A stretch of DNA of 64,000 nucleotides from Litorivicinus lipolyticus (GTDB lineage: Bacteria; Pseudomonadota; Gammaproteobacteria; Pseudomonadales; Litorivicinaceae): positions 1,736,001 to 1,800,000 of the forward strand of contig NZ_CP045871.1 of NCBI RefSeq assembly GCF_009650135.1, given 5' to 3'. The translations under genes were made by a program, and so were the position numbers. The notes below the pieces were generated by a model. The model saw nothing but the letters and a program-made list of their open reading frames with translations, had not been told where the DNA came from and did not search any database. Positions 1 through 8,188 of the stretch are shown in pieces (positions within the stretch are counted from its first letter, which is position 1; the number at the start of each line of letters is the position of its first letter).

Positions 1-1144
1 ATTCTTGTTTACGGCGCTGACGCTGGCTGTCGCCGGGCTGAGCATTGGCTCCCACAGCGCCGACTTCGCGTCGTTCTTTCGCGAACACAAAACCGTGCGC
101 TATTACACCAATCCGATTGGTCCCCTGTACGCCGCGATCGCCTGGGCACGCGACCAATCCACACGCCCCCGCGGCAACATGATCGCCAGCGCGGTCAGCA
201 CCGACGCCATCATCGACGAGCACGCCGAGCACGGTGCGGACCGCGAGCTAATCGTCATGATCGTTGGCGAGACCGCGCGTGCGGATCACTTCGAGCTGAA
301 TGGATACGCCCGCGCCACCAACCCACGATTGAGCGGGCGCGACGACCTGGTGTCGTTCCACCAAATTAGCTCATGTGGCACGTCCACCGCGGTCTCGGTG
401 CCGTGCATGTTTTCGCCGGATACCCGCAGCGAGTTCGACGGCGACTCGATATACCTGCGCGAGAACGCATTGGATGTATTGACTCGGCTGGGGGTTAACG
501 TGCTCTGGCGTGATAACAACTCGTCCTCGAAAGGCGTCGCCAAACGCGTCCGCTACGAAGACTTTCGATCGCCCGAGCGCAATCCTGTGTGCGACCCCGA
601 GTGCCGCGACGTCGGCATGCTGGACGGCTTGGACCGCTACGTTGAAGAACACCCCACCGGCGACATCCTGATCGTGCTGCACCAGATGGGCAATCACGGC
701 CCGGAGTACTTCAAACGCTACCCAGCCGCCTTTGAACACTTCACCCCGACCTGCCAAACCAACCAATTGGGTGATTGCAGCCGCGAAGCAATCATCAATG
801 CTTACGACAATGCCCTGCGCTACACGGATCACTTCATTGCCGAGAGCATCGATTGGCTGGAAGGCTATCCGAGCTTTGAAACAGCGCTGTTGTATGTCAG
901 CGACCACGGCGAATCACTGGGTGAAAACGGCTTGTACCTGCACGGCATGCCATACACGTTTGCGCCCGAGTCCCAGACCCAGGTGCCGGCCATCTTGTGG
1001 ACCGGTGCACGCTATGACCTGCAAGCAGGCGATCTGGTCGCCGCAGCCGATGCGGCGCACTCCCACGATCAGGTGTATTGCACCTTGTTGACCCTGTTTG
1101 AAGTGGCCACTCACGAGTGTGGCCGCGGCTTGCTGTCGCCCTAA
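1..1144 (+). CDS. Lipid A phosphoethanolamine transferase (EptA/MCR-like), 5' end outside window
   Basis: This enzyme would transfer phosphoethanolamine from phosphatidylethanolamine to lipid A on the periplasmic face of the inner membrane, which lowers the negative charge of LPS. The visible 379 residues hold the last hydrophobic stretch (about 1-18) and then the alkaline-phosphatase-like periplasmic domain. GETARA (about 88-93) contributes the zinc Glu. SCGTSTAVSVPCMFS (about 123-137) holds the nucleophile Thr, by analogy with the T-A-Y of MCR-1. SDHGESLGENG near the C-terminus and an HGMPY motif supply further metal ligands. The frame is open to the left edge, so the N-terminal membrane helices lie outside the window. 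The family is usually about 540 residues, so roughly 160 are missing. The start is not visible. Family assignment is firm; the exact acceptor is inferred. Confidence 0.93.
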   Translation, partial: FLFTALTLAVAGLSIGSHSADFASFFREHKTVRYYTNPIGPLYAAIAWARDQSTRPRGNMIASAVSTDAIIDEHAEHGADRELIVMIVGETARADHFELNGYARATNPRLSGRDDLVSFHQISSCGTSTAVSVPCMFSPDTRSEFDGDSIYLRENALDVLTRLGVNVLWRDNNSSSKGVAKRVRYEDFRSPERNPVCDPECRDVGMLDGLDRYVEEHPTGDILIVLHQMGNHGPEYFKRYPAAFEHFTPTCQTNQLGDCSREAIINAYDNALRYTDHFIAESIDWLEGYPSFETALLYVSDHGESLGENGLYLHGMPYTFAPESQTQVPAILWTGARYDLQAGDLVAAADAAHSHDQVYCTLLTLFEVATHECGRGLLSP

Positions 1145-1205
1145 TACGATAAACAGCGCTCGCGGCGCGTGTTAATATCTATTCAAATTTGAGAGGAGAT
1201 CCACC

Positions 1206-1361
1206 ATGACCGAACCCAAAGAACGCTCCAAGTCACTCAACGAAAAACTGCCAGGCGGCCTGTCCGGCGTCAAAGATCCCAAGCGTCAAATCGATGGTTG
1301 GGTCGGACTGGGCATCGGTTTGGCCGTGGTTGTGCTGTTGTTGGTTTATTCACAAAGCTAG
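1206..1361 (+). CDS. Small single-span membrane protein, 51 aa
   Basis: This short reading frame opens with ATG about 8 bases after a strong GAGGAG-type ribosome-binding site (about 1191-1197). Its polar, charged N-terminal half is rich in Lys, Glu and Pro. The C-terminal hydrophobic helix (about residues 32-47) is mostly Gly, Leu and Val, followed by YSQS. I do not recognise the family. The good ribosome-binding site, GC-rich third positions and membrane-anchor layout make it a likely real gene. It sits between the phosphoethanolamine transferase and a methyltransferase on the same strand and could be co-transcribed with the latter, 23 bases downstream. Function unknown. Confidence 0.6.
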   Translation: MTEPKERSKSLNEKLPGGLSGVKDPKRQIDGWVGLGIGLAVVVLLLVYSQS

Positions 1362-1384
1362 GTTCTCACCGCAGTAAGGAATCG

Positions 1385-1981
1385 ATGCTTATGTGGAATG
1401 AAAAGTTCGCCGGTGACGCCTACTTTTACGGTGTCGCGCCCTGCGAGTGGCTGGTTATGAATCGCCACCGCTACCCAACCGGCGGCCGCGCCTTGGCGAT
1501 TGGGGATGGCGAGGGTCGCAACGGCGTCTACCTGGCATCGCTGGGCCTGGACACGACCAGCCTGGATCAGTCCGAGGTCGGACTGGCCAAGGCCGAAAAA
1601 CTCGCGGCGGCGCGCGCGGTTGAATTATCCACTTGGCATGCCGACCTGGCCGACATTGAGCTGGCGACGGATCACTATGACGTGATCGTCGCGATCTACG
1701 CGCATTTGCCGCAGCCGCTGCGCGCGCACACCCATGCCGCCTGCGCCCGGGCGCTCAAACCCGGCGGTTTATTCGTGCTCGAAGCCTTTCATCCCAAGCA
1801 ACTCAATTACCGTTCCGGTGGCCCTAAAATTGTCGATCTGTTGTACCGCGCGGAAGACGTTTGTTCCGAGCTGCATGGGTTGACGGTGCTGGACGCCCAG
1901 GAAGGCCTGACACAGTTGGCCGAAGGCACGGGGCACCGCGGCCCGGGCTACGTGACGCGCGTGGTGGCACGCCGGGACTGA
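1385..1981 (+). CDS. Class I SAM-dependent methyltransferase (TehB-like), 198 aa
   Basis: This is a probable cytoplasmic small-molecule methyltransferase. It opens with MLMWNEKFAGDAYFYG, close to the start seen in TehB-like proteins. The SAM-binding glycine loop ALAIGDGEGRNG lies at about residues 36-47, an acidic motif II (TSLDQS) follows, and RALKPGGLFVLEAF is the conserved post-motif strand. The frame is open further upstream, but AAGGA at 1376-1380 points to ATG at 1385 or 1391, and the upstream extension has no ribosome-binding site. The substrate cannot be read from sequence; tellurite or thiopurine detoxification is known for relatives but is not shown here. Confidence 0.85.
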   Translation: MLMWNEKFAGDAYFYGVAPCEWLVMNRHRYPTGGRALAIGDGEGRNGVYLASLGLDTTSLDQSEVGLAKAEKLAAARAVELSTWHADLADIELATDHYDVIVAIYAHLPQPLRAHTHAACARALKPGGLFVLEAFHPKQLNYRSGGPKIVDLLYRAEDVCSELHGLTVLDAQEGLTQLAEGTGHRGPGYVTRVVARRD

Positions 1982-2084
1982 TCCCATTCGTGCCAACTCC
2001 GATTGAATGCCATGCCATCGGGTGCCCTAGCGGCGTGTATTCGAGCCCCTTACAGTCAGCGCATTGACCAATTAGGAGCTCACC

Positions 2085-2768
2085 ATGTATCTACGCCCAG
2101 CGAACGAACGTGGCCATGCCAACCACGGCTGGCTCGACAGCCACCACAGCTTTTCGTTTGCCAACTACCATGATCCCAAACACATGGGCTTTTCCGTGTT
2201 GCGCGTTATCAATGACGACCAGGTTCAGCCGAGCATGGGCTTTGGCACCCACGGCCATCAGGACATGGAAATCATCTCGTACGTCATGCAAGGCCGTTTG
2301 GCGCACAAAGACAGCGAGGGCAACGTTGAAACAATTCCCGCCGGCGACGTCCAAATCATGAGCGCCGGCACCGGAATACAGCATTCCGAATTCAACGGCT
2401 CCGATCAGGAGGCGGTCAAGTTTTTGCAAATTTGGGTGCTGCCGTCGACCGCGGGTGGCGCGCCTCGCTACGAGCAAAAAACGATTGCCCAAACTGACCG
2501 AATGACAGCCATCGTGTCACCCAGCGGCGGTGACAGCGCGGTTGCCATCAAGCAAGACATGACGCTGTATCGACTGATGTTAAATGCAGGCGACACACAA
2601 ACACTGGAGGTTGGCTCGCGCCGCGGCTATCTGCATGTGATTGAAGGGCAGGCTCGCGCCGGCGGCCAGCAGTTCGGTCCCGGCGACGGCGTTGGGCTTG
2701 AAAACGCTGAAGCGTTGACGCTGGACGCGGATGAAGCGTTCACCGCGCTGTGGTTTGACCTGCCCTAG
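2085..2768 (+). CDS. Pirin family protein (YhhW/quercetin 2,3-dioxygenase type), 227 aa
   Basis: This is a bicupin metalloprotein. The N-terminal cupin carries the pirin signature: FGTHGHQDMEIISYVMQG at about residues 50-67 and MSAGTGIQHSEFN at about 92-104, which supply the His and Glu metal ligands. Residues 150-227 form the second cupin. The length of 227 matches E. coli YhhW, which has quercetinase activity in vitro; the physiological substrate of bacterial pirins is usually unknown. An AGGAG ribosome-binding site lies just before ATG 2085. The 3' end overlaps the convergent winged-helix gene by 4 bases. Confidence 0.92.
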   Translation: MYLRPANERGHANHGWLDSHHSFSFANYHDPKHMGFSVLRVINDDQVQPSMGFGTHGHQDMEIISYVMQGRLAHKDSEGNVETIPAGDVQIMSAGTGIQHSEFNGSDQEAVKFLQIWVLPSTAGGAPRYEQKTIAQTDRMTAIVSPSGGDSAVAIKQDMTLYRLMLNAGDTQTLEVGSRRGYLHVIEGQARAGGQQFGPGDGVGLENAEALTLDADEAFTALWFDLP

Positions 2769-3100
2769 TCGGCCAGCGACAACCGATGGACACGGCCATC
2801 GTCCGGATCGATGGTCGATTTGATCGCGCCGCGGACTTTCAAACCATCCAAGGCGCGATAAATCGTAGCCCGGGAAAAGTCGCCGAGCAACACATGACTT
2901 TCAACCTCCGCAACACTCAGCAACGCCCCTTCATGCTGGGCGTGACCGACAATGGCATAGACCACTTTTTCAGCCAACGGCCAGTCCGACATGCCGCTAT
3001 TTTGCTCGGCTTGACGCAATGTTTCCCGTAACCGGTACAAACTGGCAATACGGCTGTGCTCTGATTTACCCACGTTTCGCAGCCTCCTACTCGCGGACAT
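2765..3100 (-). CDS. Small winged-helix transcriptional regulator, 111 aa
   Basis: The C-terminal two thirds read as a winged helix-turn-helix: WPLAEKVVYAIVGHA, then LSVAEVESHVLLGDFSRATIYRALDGL as the recognition-helix region, then a wing with IDPDDGRVHRL. The DFSRATIYRALDGL part resembles Fur- or MarR-type regulators, which act as dimers. No metal-binding His/Cys cluster is visible, so a Fur function is not supported. I start at ATG 3100; an in-frame ATG at 3118 adds six residues. The gene is convergent with the pirin. About 160 bases upstream hold no other gene and presumably its promoter. The target is unknown. Confidence 0.65.
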   Translation of the reverse strand: MSASRRLRNVGKSEHSRIASLYRLRETLRQAEQNSGMSDWPLAEKVVYAIVGHAQHEGALLSVAEVESHVLLGDFSRATIYRALDGLKVRGAIKSTIDPDDGRVHRLSLAD

Positions 3101-3281
3101 GAAATCCACCAACCACAAACAATACCAAAATCAATTTGCGAATCAATTGGGGAGTGACTTCGAATGCGAAACTGCTTTTTATTCTGACAAAACATTGATT
3201 TTTCGCCGGAACCCGCGCGCAAAAGAAACTCGAATTGCTACTTAACAGTTACCCGAGTTGCGAGCCGCGGTGGTGCTGAAA

Positions 3282-4328
3282 CTAGGGATTCCAACGCCAC
3301 TGGGCCCCATGCGGCAGGACCACAAATTCATCCGGGTCGACACCTTTTTCAATCAGCGCCGCGGACAGGTCCTTAACGGGCTGATCGAAGGGTTCATCGG
3401 TCAGCTGAAAGGTGCCCCAATGCATGCCGATCGAGAATCGACTGTTGACTGCACGGTGAATATCCACCGCCTCGCTGGGGTTGACGTGCTGTTCCTTCAT
3501 GAACCAGCGCGGCTCATAGGCACCGATCGGAATCGCGCTTAGGTCAAACGGCCCCAAGCGACGACCGATTTCGGCAAAGTCGTCGGACCAGCCGGTGTCA
3601 CCGGCAAAGAAAAAGTTAAAGCCATCGGCCTTGAGGGTCCAGCCGCCCCATAGGGTCTGGTTACGATCATCCAGGCCGCGCGCGCTCCAGTGGTGGACCG
3701 GCACCATCGACACCGTCGCGCCCTTGACCGCACGCGACTGCCACCAATCCATTTCAACCGCGTTATCGACGCCCTTGGCCGCCATCCAATCGGCTAAGCC
3801 CAGTGGCACCAAAAACAGCGGACTGCCTTGCGGGTGCTTGGCAAGCTGGCGCACGGACTGGGTGTCCAAGTGGTCGTAATGGTTGTGCGAGATCACCACC
3901 ACATCAATACGCGGCAACTCGGGCACCGGCACCGGCGGCGCCACAAAACGTTTGGGGCCGGCAAAACTAAAGGGCGACGCGCGCCCTGAAAAATGCGGGT
4001 CGGTCAGCAAATTCAAACTCGGGGTTTGGACCAAAAACGTCGCATGCCCCAGCCAGGTCACCCGGGCGCCGTGCGCCGGCGTCGAAAAGTCCAACGGTGG
4101 GTTTGACTGATAGCCCAGTGGGTCCAGGGTCGCGGCGATTCGGGCCTCCGAATAGTAGTCATCCAGCGGCAACTCAGAGCGCGCGCGGCGCCACTTCAGA
4201 AAACTGGAAAACGGTTTGTTGGCCTGGCTGCCATCGCTGTTCGCAAACCCATTGTCAGTGTGGTGCGCCGGCCGTTCAGCCAACGCCAGGGTCGACCACA
4301 ACGCCCCGATTAAAAAACGTAACAACAC
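3282..4328 (-). CDS. Exported MBL-fold metallohydrolase (NAPE-PLD/UlaG-like), 348 aa
   Basis: This is a metallo-beta-lactamase-fold hydrolase. A hydrophobic N-terminus ending in ALA (about residues 1-17) looks like a Sec signal peptide, so a periplasmic or membrane-associated position is likely. The metal motif SHNHYDHLD (about residues 143-151) is the HxHxDH signature, and FFAGDTGWSDDF and GMHWGTFQL carry later ligands. WLGHATFLVQT before the metal motif is typical of the N-acyl-phosphatidylethanolamine phospholipase D branch. The start is GTG, overlapping the stop of the upstream YitT-type gene by one base, so the two are translationally coupled. Lipid or phosphodiester hydrolysis is an inference from the family. 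Confidence 0.87.
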   Translation of the reverse strand: MLLRFLIGALWSTLALAERPAHHTDNGFANSDGSQANKPFSSFLKWRRARSELPLDDYYSEARIAATLDPLGYQSNPPLDFSTPAHGARVTWLGHATFLVQTPSLNLLTDPHFSGRASPFSFAGPKRFVAPPVPVPELPRIDVVVISHNHYDHLDTQSVRQLAKHPQGSPLFLVPLGLADWMAAKGVDNAVEMDWWQSRAVKGATVSMVPVHHWSARGLDDRNQTLWGGWTLKADGFNFFFAGDTGWSDDFAEIGRRLGPFDLSAIPIGAYEPRWFMKEQHVNPSEAVDIHRAVNSRFSIGMHWGTFQLTDEPFDQPVKDLSAALIEKGVDPDEFVVLPHGAQWRWNP

Positions 4329-4945
4329 TAGGTCACCCCGACATAGCGGGCGCGGTTGTGATTGACCGCGACCAGACCGTTCAAAATCAGCGCCGACACC
4401 ACCGAATACGCCAGTGCCGAGGGTTCCAGCATCAAAAAAGCCACCAACAGCACGACCGAGTCAAAGGCCAACTGGACGTAGCCCGCTTTGATGCCGAAAT
4501 GGTCCTGTAAAAATGCCGCCAGAATGCCCGAACCACCAAAGCTGGAGCCGTGACGAAACACCGACAACAAGCCCATGCCAACCAACACCCCAGCGACCCA
4601 GGTGCCCAACAGCGGATCAAGGCGCGAGAACTGAATCATGCTGGCCGCCCACTCCACACCGACCGACAATAGCGTCACCGTGATCAGCGTACGCAAGGTA
4701 AAGGCCCAACCCATCTTGACCCAGGCAAAGGCATAAAAAGGCAGGTTAATGAGTGAGTAACTTAACCCCAAACTTAAACCGGTGCCGTAGTGCACCAGCA
4801 ATGCCAGGCCTGCGGTGCCGCCAACGGTCAGTCCAAGGTCTCGAAAAATAAGCAGCCCAAGGCCGCACAAGGTGACGCCAATGGCGATGCCAAATAGGTC
4901 TTCCCAGACGCGGTGGTCCGTGGGGTTCCGTTTAATAGGTTCCAT
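4328..4945 (-). CDS. YitT family integral membrane protein, 205 aa
   Basis: Five to six hydrophobic helices are visible. The N-terminal half carries GLTVGGTAGLALLVHYGTG, characteristic of the YitT/DUF161 family, and a later FGGSGILAAFLQDHFGI repeats the same GG-G pattern, giving an internal pseudo-repeat. Bacterial YitT proteins are inner-membrane proteins of unsettled role; some are linked to anion or nutrient transport. The length matches the short, membrane-only members, without the cytoplasmic DUF2179 domain. It forms an operon with the MBL hydrolase, with a one-base overlap. Confidence 0.85.
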   Translation of the reverse strand: MEPIKRNPTDHRVWEDLFGIAIGVTLCGLGLLIFRDLGLTVGGTAGLALLVHYGTGLSLGLSYSLINLPFYAFAWVKMGWAFTLRTLITVTLLSVGVEWAASMIQFSRLDPLLGTWVAGVLVGMGLLSVFRHGSSFGGSGILAAFLQDHFGIKAGYVQLAFDSVVLLVAFLMLEPSALAYSVVSALILNGLVAVNHNRARYVGVT

Positions 4946-4977
4946 GGCGGCATAGTCGGCGATTTACACCGTGCTGA

Positions 4978-5178
4978 CTAGGGCTTCGCTCGGTCGTCGC
5001 CCGTGTCCAAGTCGAACACCAGCAGGTCCGTGTCTGGGTTGATCAGGGCAGCTAGCAACTGGCGACCCTGTGTCTGGTGCTGCGGATGGTCTTGGTAACG
5101 GGCCAATGCCGCCCAATCATCAAAGCGGGCAACGGCGGCACTGGAGTCCGCTCGATTGGGCGAGGAAATCGAGGTCGA
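4978..5178 (-). pseudogene. Remnant of a Dabb (stress-responsive alpha/beta barrel) domain
   Basis: Downstream of pxpC the same strand holds a 66-codon open stretch. Its translation includes VARFDDWAALARYQDHPQHQ and DTDLLVFDLDTGDD, which match the C-terminal half of Dabb proteins, small ferredoxin-like dimers of about 100 residues. The frame is closed upstream by TAG at 5179-5181, and there is no usable start codon before the conserved part. The N-terminal half is therefore missing or out of frame. I read it as a decayed or truncated gene. The match is by eye and rests on one conserved segment. Confidence 0.4.
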
Positions 5179-5202
5179 CTACGGACCCTATTCGCCCTTT
5201 AA

Positions 5203-6129
5203 CTAGGGCGCGCGGACGCCGAAAAATTCCGACACCCGGTTCATCCGCGCCTGCATCGCCGCGACCTCGACGCGGGTGAACCCGACCGCGGTGCCGGCCG
5301 GCCGCTGGATCAGCGCACCGATGCTTTCGCGGCACACACAACCCAACTTGGCGTAGCCGCCGAGCGACTGGCGGTCGCGCATCAGCACAATCGGGTTGCC
5401 ATCTGCCGGCACCTGGACCGCACCCAGAGGAATCGGTGACGAGTATTCGATGCCTGGCGGACGCAACACCGGGCCATCCTGAAGCCGTGCGCCCATGCGG
5501 TCGACTTGGCGGGACAACTGAAAAGGCTGAGCCGTCAGGGCAGAGCGGTCCGCCGCCGAAAACTGCTCAAACTCAAACCCGGGCATCAAGTTCAGCAGCA
5601 CGGGTCGACGATAGTCTGGAACAAAGCGTCGCGGCACCGCTTTCTGCGCCACCTGGCGTGGCAGCACTGGCAGCACCTGGTCGCGCTGCAGTGACGTGCC
5701 CTGACCGTCCCACCCGCCCAGACCGTCACGCCGGGCAACGGACAAACTGCCCAGGGCAGGCGCGCAATCAAAACCGCCAGCCACCGATAAATAAGCAATT
5801 CGCCCAGCCCTAGGCGAGCCCAGCCGCAACAAATCACCCGCTTTAATCGCCAGGCTGACCCAGGGTTCCACCGGTAAGCCGTTTAGGGTGGCGCCGCAAT
5901 GAGCGCCGGTAAGCGCGATTGTCAGGTTGTCGGTAAAGGTGCAGGCAAACCCGCCACCCACCAATTCTAGCGTCGCCGTAGCGGCGGGGTTATCGAGCAA
6001 CCAGTTGGCCCAATAAAAGCTCATCAGGTCCGCCGCACCGGCGTTGGAAATGCCAAATCGAGAATAGCCAAAGCGCCCCGCGTCTTGAAGCGAGTGCAAC
6101 GGGCTGGTGGCCTCAACAATCAGCGACAT
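5203..6129 (-). CDS. pxpC: 5-oxoprolinase subunit PxpC (KipA-like, biotin-dependent carboxyltransferase family)
   Basis: PxpA, PxpB and PxpC together cleave 5-oxoproline (pyroglutamate) to glutamate at the cost of ATP. This 308-residue protein starts with the family opening (I-V-E-A-T-S-P-L-H-S-L-Q-D-A-G-R-F-G) and holds LSVAGGFDC and SDRMG-like stretches of the carboxyltransferase C/D-like domain. It overlaps pxpB by 17 bases, so the two are translated together. The family is commonly about 300-330 residues, so it looks complete. No pxpA (LamB/YcsF) lies next to the pair within the window. An allophanate-hydrolase-like role is possible, but the pxpB-pxpC pairing favours 5-oxoprolinase. Confidence 0.9.
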   Translation of the reverse strand: MSLIVEATSPLHSLQDAGRFGYSRFGISNAGAADLMSFYWANWLLDNPAATATLELVGGGFACTFTDNLTIALTGAHCGATLNGLPVEPWVSLAIKAGDLLRLGSPRAGRIAYLSVAGGFDCAPALGSLSVARRDGLGGWDGQGTSLQRDQVLPVLPRQVAQKAVPRRFVPDYRRPVLLNLMPGFEFEQFSAADRSALTAQPFQLSRQVDRMGARLQDGPVLRPPGIEYSSPIPLGAVQVPADGNPIVLMRDRQSLGGYAKLGCVCRESIGALIQRPAGTAVGFTRVEVAAMQARMNRVSEFFGVRAP

Positions 6130-6811
6130 CAGGCGTCCATGCGTGGTATTCGGCGAGCGAAATGGGATAAAACTGAACGGCCTGTCCGATCTGGAACAGC
6201 GAACAAGGCGCGGATTGGTACTGCATCAGCGTCACCGGCGAGCGTCCAATGAGATGCCAGCCACCCGGCGTCTCGGTCGGGTAAATCACGCTCTGGCGTT
6301 CAGCAATGGCGACGCTGCCGGCCGGTACATTGGCACGCGGTGTGGCCTTGCGTGGCAACCGCAAGTGCGCCGGCAAGCCGCCGAGGTAGCCAAAACCTGG
6401 GGCAAACCCCATTGCCATGACCGTCAGTTCACAACTCGCGTGCGCCGTCACCAGCGCCTGGACTGACAACCCCAAGGCCTCGGCGGCGCTTGCCTGGTCC
6501 GGGGCGACATCGGGGTGATAACAGACCGGCACCCGCAACAGCGGGTGCGGCGCCGGCGGCACCGACAACTGGTGCGCCATGCAGGTTTCAAGAGCGGTCA
6601 AATCGAACGGCGGCGACAGCGTCACCATAGCCTGACCAAAACCCGAGTAGGCATCCAACACGTCGTCCAGTTGCAGCACCGCATCGACAAACAGACCCGC
6701 CCGCGTTGCCGCGGCCGGGTCATCCGGCGCCCCGAATCGAATCGAGACGGTGTCTTCGTTGACCCAGGTAAAGGGTTCCGGGTTACTCGGCGGCATGTCG
6801 CTCACAATCAC
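6113..6811 (-). CDS. pxpB: 5-oxoprolinase subunit PxpB (KipI-like)
   Basis: This is the first subunit of the PxpBC pair, acting in the cytoplasm on 5-oxoproline. The 232 residues show the family hallmarks VMAMGFAPGFGYLGGLP (about 133-149), PRANVPAGSVAIA and TPGGWHLIGRSP. The PxpB family overlaps in annotation with KipI, the Bacillus kinase inhibitor; in proteobacteria the metabolic role is the better supported one. Start is ATG 6811 (an alternative ATG lies five codons in). It heads a two-gene operon with pxpC. Confidence 0.92.
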   Translation of the reverse strand: MIVSDMPPSNPEPFTWVNEDTVSIRFGAPDDPAAATRAGLFVDAVLQLDDVLDAYSGFGQAMVTLSPPFDLTALETCMAHQLSVPPAPHPLLRVPVCYHPDVAPDQASAAEALGLSVQALVTAHASCELTVMAMGFAPGFGYLGGLPAHLRLPRKATPRANVPAGSVAIAERQSVIYPTETPGGWHLIGRSPVTLMQYQSAPCSLFQIGQAVQFYPISLAEYHAWTPDVADC

Positions 6812-6871
6812 ATCAAACTGGCGGGTATGGTTGCAGTCGGCGGCGCCGTTGGCCAGTTGTTTTGATCGTGC

Positions 6872-6982
6872 TAGCGACTAAACCAATACGCCGCTATCGC
6901 GGTCGTCATTGTTCATCTGGGCTCTGCGCCATTGCGTGGATCAACAGCCTAAATAAGGCGTGCTGACGTCGGCAAGCGGCCT
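6872..6982 (-). pseudogene. Internally deleted copy of the small membrane-protein gene at 8189-8347
   Basis: This block matches the region 8189-8414 at both ends but lacks its middle. The start MNNDDRD and the last bases, ending TAGTCGCTAG, are present; about 110 bases that would encode the charged linker and membrane helix are gone. What remains reads as a 12-codon frame (6878-6916). The upstream region is also shared, including the GACGTCGGCAAGC segment. A deletion within a duplicated gene is the simplest explanation. Confidence 0.45.
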
Positions 6983-7062
6983 GTACTAGCGTCAGTACGC
7001 GTGCGCCGACGCAAGTGCTACCGTTGTGACGTGATCGGCCCGCGCCTGAATGGAGTCAACAC

Positions 7063-7878
7063 GTGCCCCCCAGTTTCAAATGGTCCGCCGGCATCGCCGG
7101 GGTAATTACGCTTGCCGTTGTTTTTCTGATCGGCTGGCACCCGCCTGAACGCATCCACCGCGTTGACACCACCCTGATCGACCCGAACTACACAGGATCA
7201 CTGACCCGCGTTGCGGTCATTGGGGATCTGCACTTTAACTCCCAAGACGACGTCGCCGCGGCCGCGTCCTTGTTTGACGCGGTCGCGGCAGCGGCGCCAC
7301 AGGCGATCTTTTTTGTCGGTGACTACATCGGCCGCCTGCGCGGGTTCGAAATCCCGCACGCCGAGGTGGTCGCGGCGCTGGGTCGGTACCTTGAAATCGC
7401 GCCCGTGTACGCGGTGCTTGGGAATCATGAAAACGTCACCGGACCATTTTGGTGGCGCCAAGCCTTCGACGACTCACACGTAGAGCTGGTCGACAATCGG
7501 GTAATCGCAAACGACCAATTTTGCGTGCGCGGCTACGGCGACTTTCATACCCAGCAATGGCAGCGCACGCCACTGCCGGCGGGTTGTGCGGGCAAAACCC
7601 TGACCATTACCCACGACCCCATGGGGCTGGTGTTTCAAACCGGCGAACTGGAAACGCCGAGTTTCGCCGGCCACACCCATTGTGGGCAACTGCGGCTGCC
7701 GCTGATCGGCGCGCTTTACGTGCCGACCGATGCGCCGCGACCCATGCACTGCGGCGCCTATGAACTGGGCAAACCGGGGCTGACGACGGGCGGCATCGGG
7801 ACCACGGCCATCCCGCTGCGCTGGGGGCCGGGGGCGGCACCGCGGTGGGAGCTGGTAACCCTGGTAAATCAGTCGTGA
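7063..7878 (+). CDS. Membrane-anchored metallophosphoesterase (YkuE/YaeI-like), 271 aa
   Basis: This is a calcineurin-like phosphoesterase. It has an uncleaved N-terminal signal anchor (about residues 8-25) and the metal motifs in order: GDLH (54-57), GDYIG (86-90), GNHE (120-123), an ITHDP His, and GHTHCGQ near residue 205. Relatives are anchored to the membrane with the active site outside; YaeI and YkuE have phosphodiesterase activity, and LpxG/LpxI-type roles are known in distant members. GHTHCGQ replaces the usual GHTHGGQ. The start is GTG with a GGAG site 8 bases before it. Its 3' end is overlapped by an opposite-strand frame discussed separately. The natural substrate is unknown. Confidence 0.9.
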   Translation: MPPSFKWSAGIAGVITLAVVFLIGWHPPERIHRVDTTLIDPNYTGSLTRVAVIGDLHFNSQDDVAAAASLFDAVAAAAPQAIFFVGDYIGRLRGFEIPHAEVVAALGRYLEIAPVYAVLGNHENVTGPFWWRQAFDDSHVELVDNRVIANDQFCVRGYGDFHTQQWQRTPLPAGCAGKTLTITHDPMGLVFQTGELETPSFAGHTHCGQLRLPLIGALYVPTDAPRPMHCGAYELGKPGLTTGGIGTTAIPLRWGPGAAPRWELVTLVNQS

Positions 7879-8112
7879 CGGCACGCCAAAATCAAGGCGC
7901 CGCGCCATCAATAGCGTTTCGGCTTGGGCCTTGGCGCGAGTCACCGCGGCCAGTTGTTGCTGACTGATGTCCGGCGAATGCTCGGCCAGGGCCAACTGTT
8001 GATCATGAATACGATCCAGGCCAATGAAATTACCCAGCGTGGCACCGGCCACGGCGCCGACCGGGCCACCCAGTGCAGTGCCGGCGGCGATATGGGTTTG
8101 ACGTGTGCTCAT
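7474..8112 (-). CDS. Glycine-zipper protein, probably truncated, running antisense into the phosphoesterase
   Basis: The first 78 codons (8112 to 7879) look coding. They hold a glycine-zipper stretch (AGTALGGPVGAVAGATLGNF, about residues 11-30) and a helical, Gln/Ala-rich segment (ISQQQLAAVTRAKAQAETLL). AAGG lies 8 bases before the ATG. The remaining 134 codons lie wholly antisense to the intact phosphoesterase gene and read like a shadow (Arg/Pro/Gln-rich). The likely history is loss of the true 3' end, so the frame runs on to a chance stop. Two hairpins (8141-8157 region and GACGCC/GGCGTC) precede the start. The family is not identified. Confidence 0.35.
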   Translation of the reverse strand: MSTRQTHIAAGTALGGPVGAVAGATLGNFIGLDRIHDQQLALAEHSPDISQQQLAAVTRAKAQAETLLMARRLDFGVPSRLIYQGYQLPPRCRPRPPAQRDGRGPDAARRQPRFAQFIGAAVHGSRRIGRHVKRADQRQPQLPTMGVAGETRRFQFAGLKHQPHGVVGNGQGFARTTRRQWRALPLLGMKVAVAAHAKLVVCDYPIVDQLYV

Positions 8113-8188
8113 GGTTGACGCCTTTTGGGTGTGGCGTCACTAAAGCGCCCCTTCGGCGCTCAGAATTTGAGACAAAACGGGAAGCCCG

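Noticed and set aside
371..907. Minus-strand frame inside the phosphoethanolamine transferase gene
   Set aside because: Wholly antisense to a clearly conserved gene and without recognisable motifs; a shadow of the high GC content.
5070..5279. Plus-strand frame across the pxpC end
   Set aside because: Composition is Arg/Pro-rich with no start signal and no recognisable domain; the minus strand shows the Dabb and pxpC similarity.
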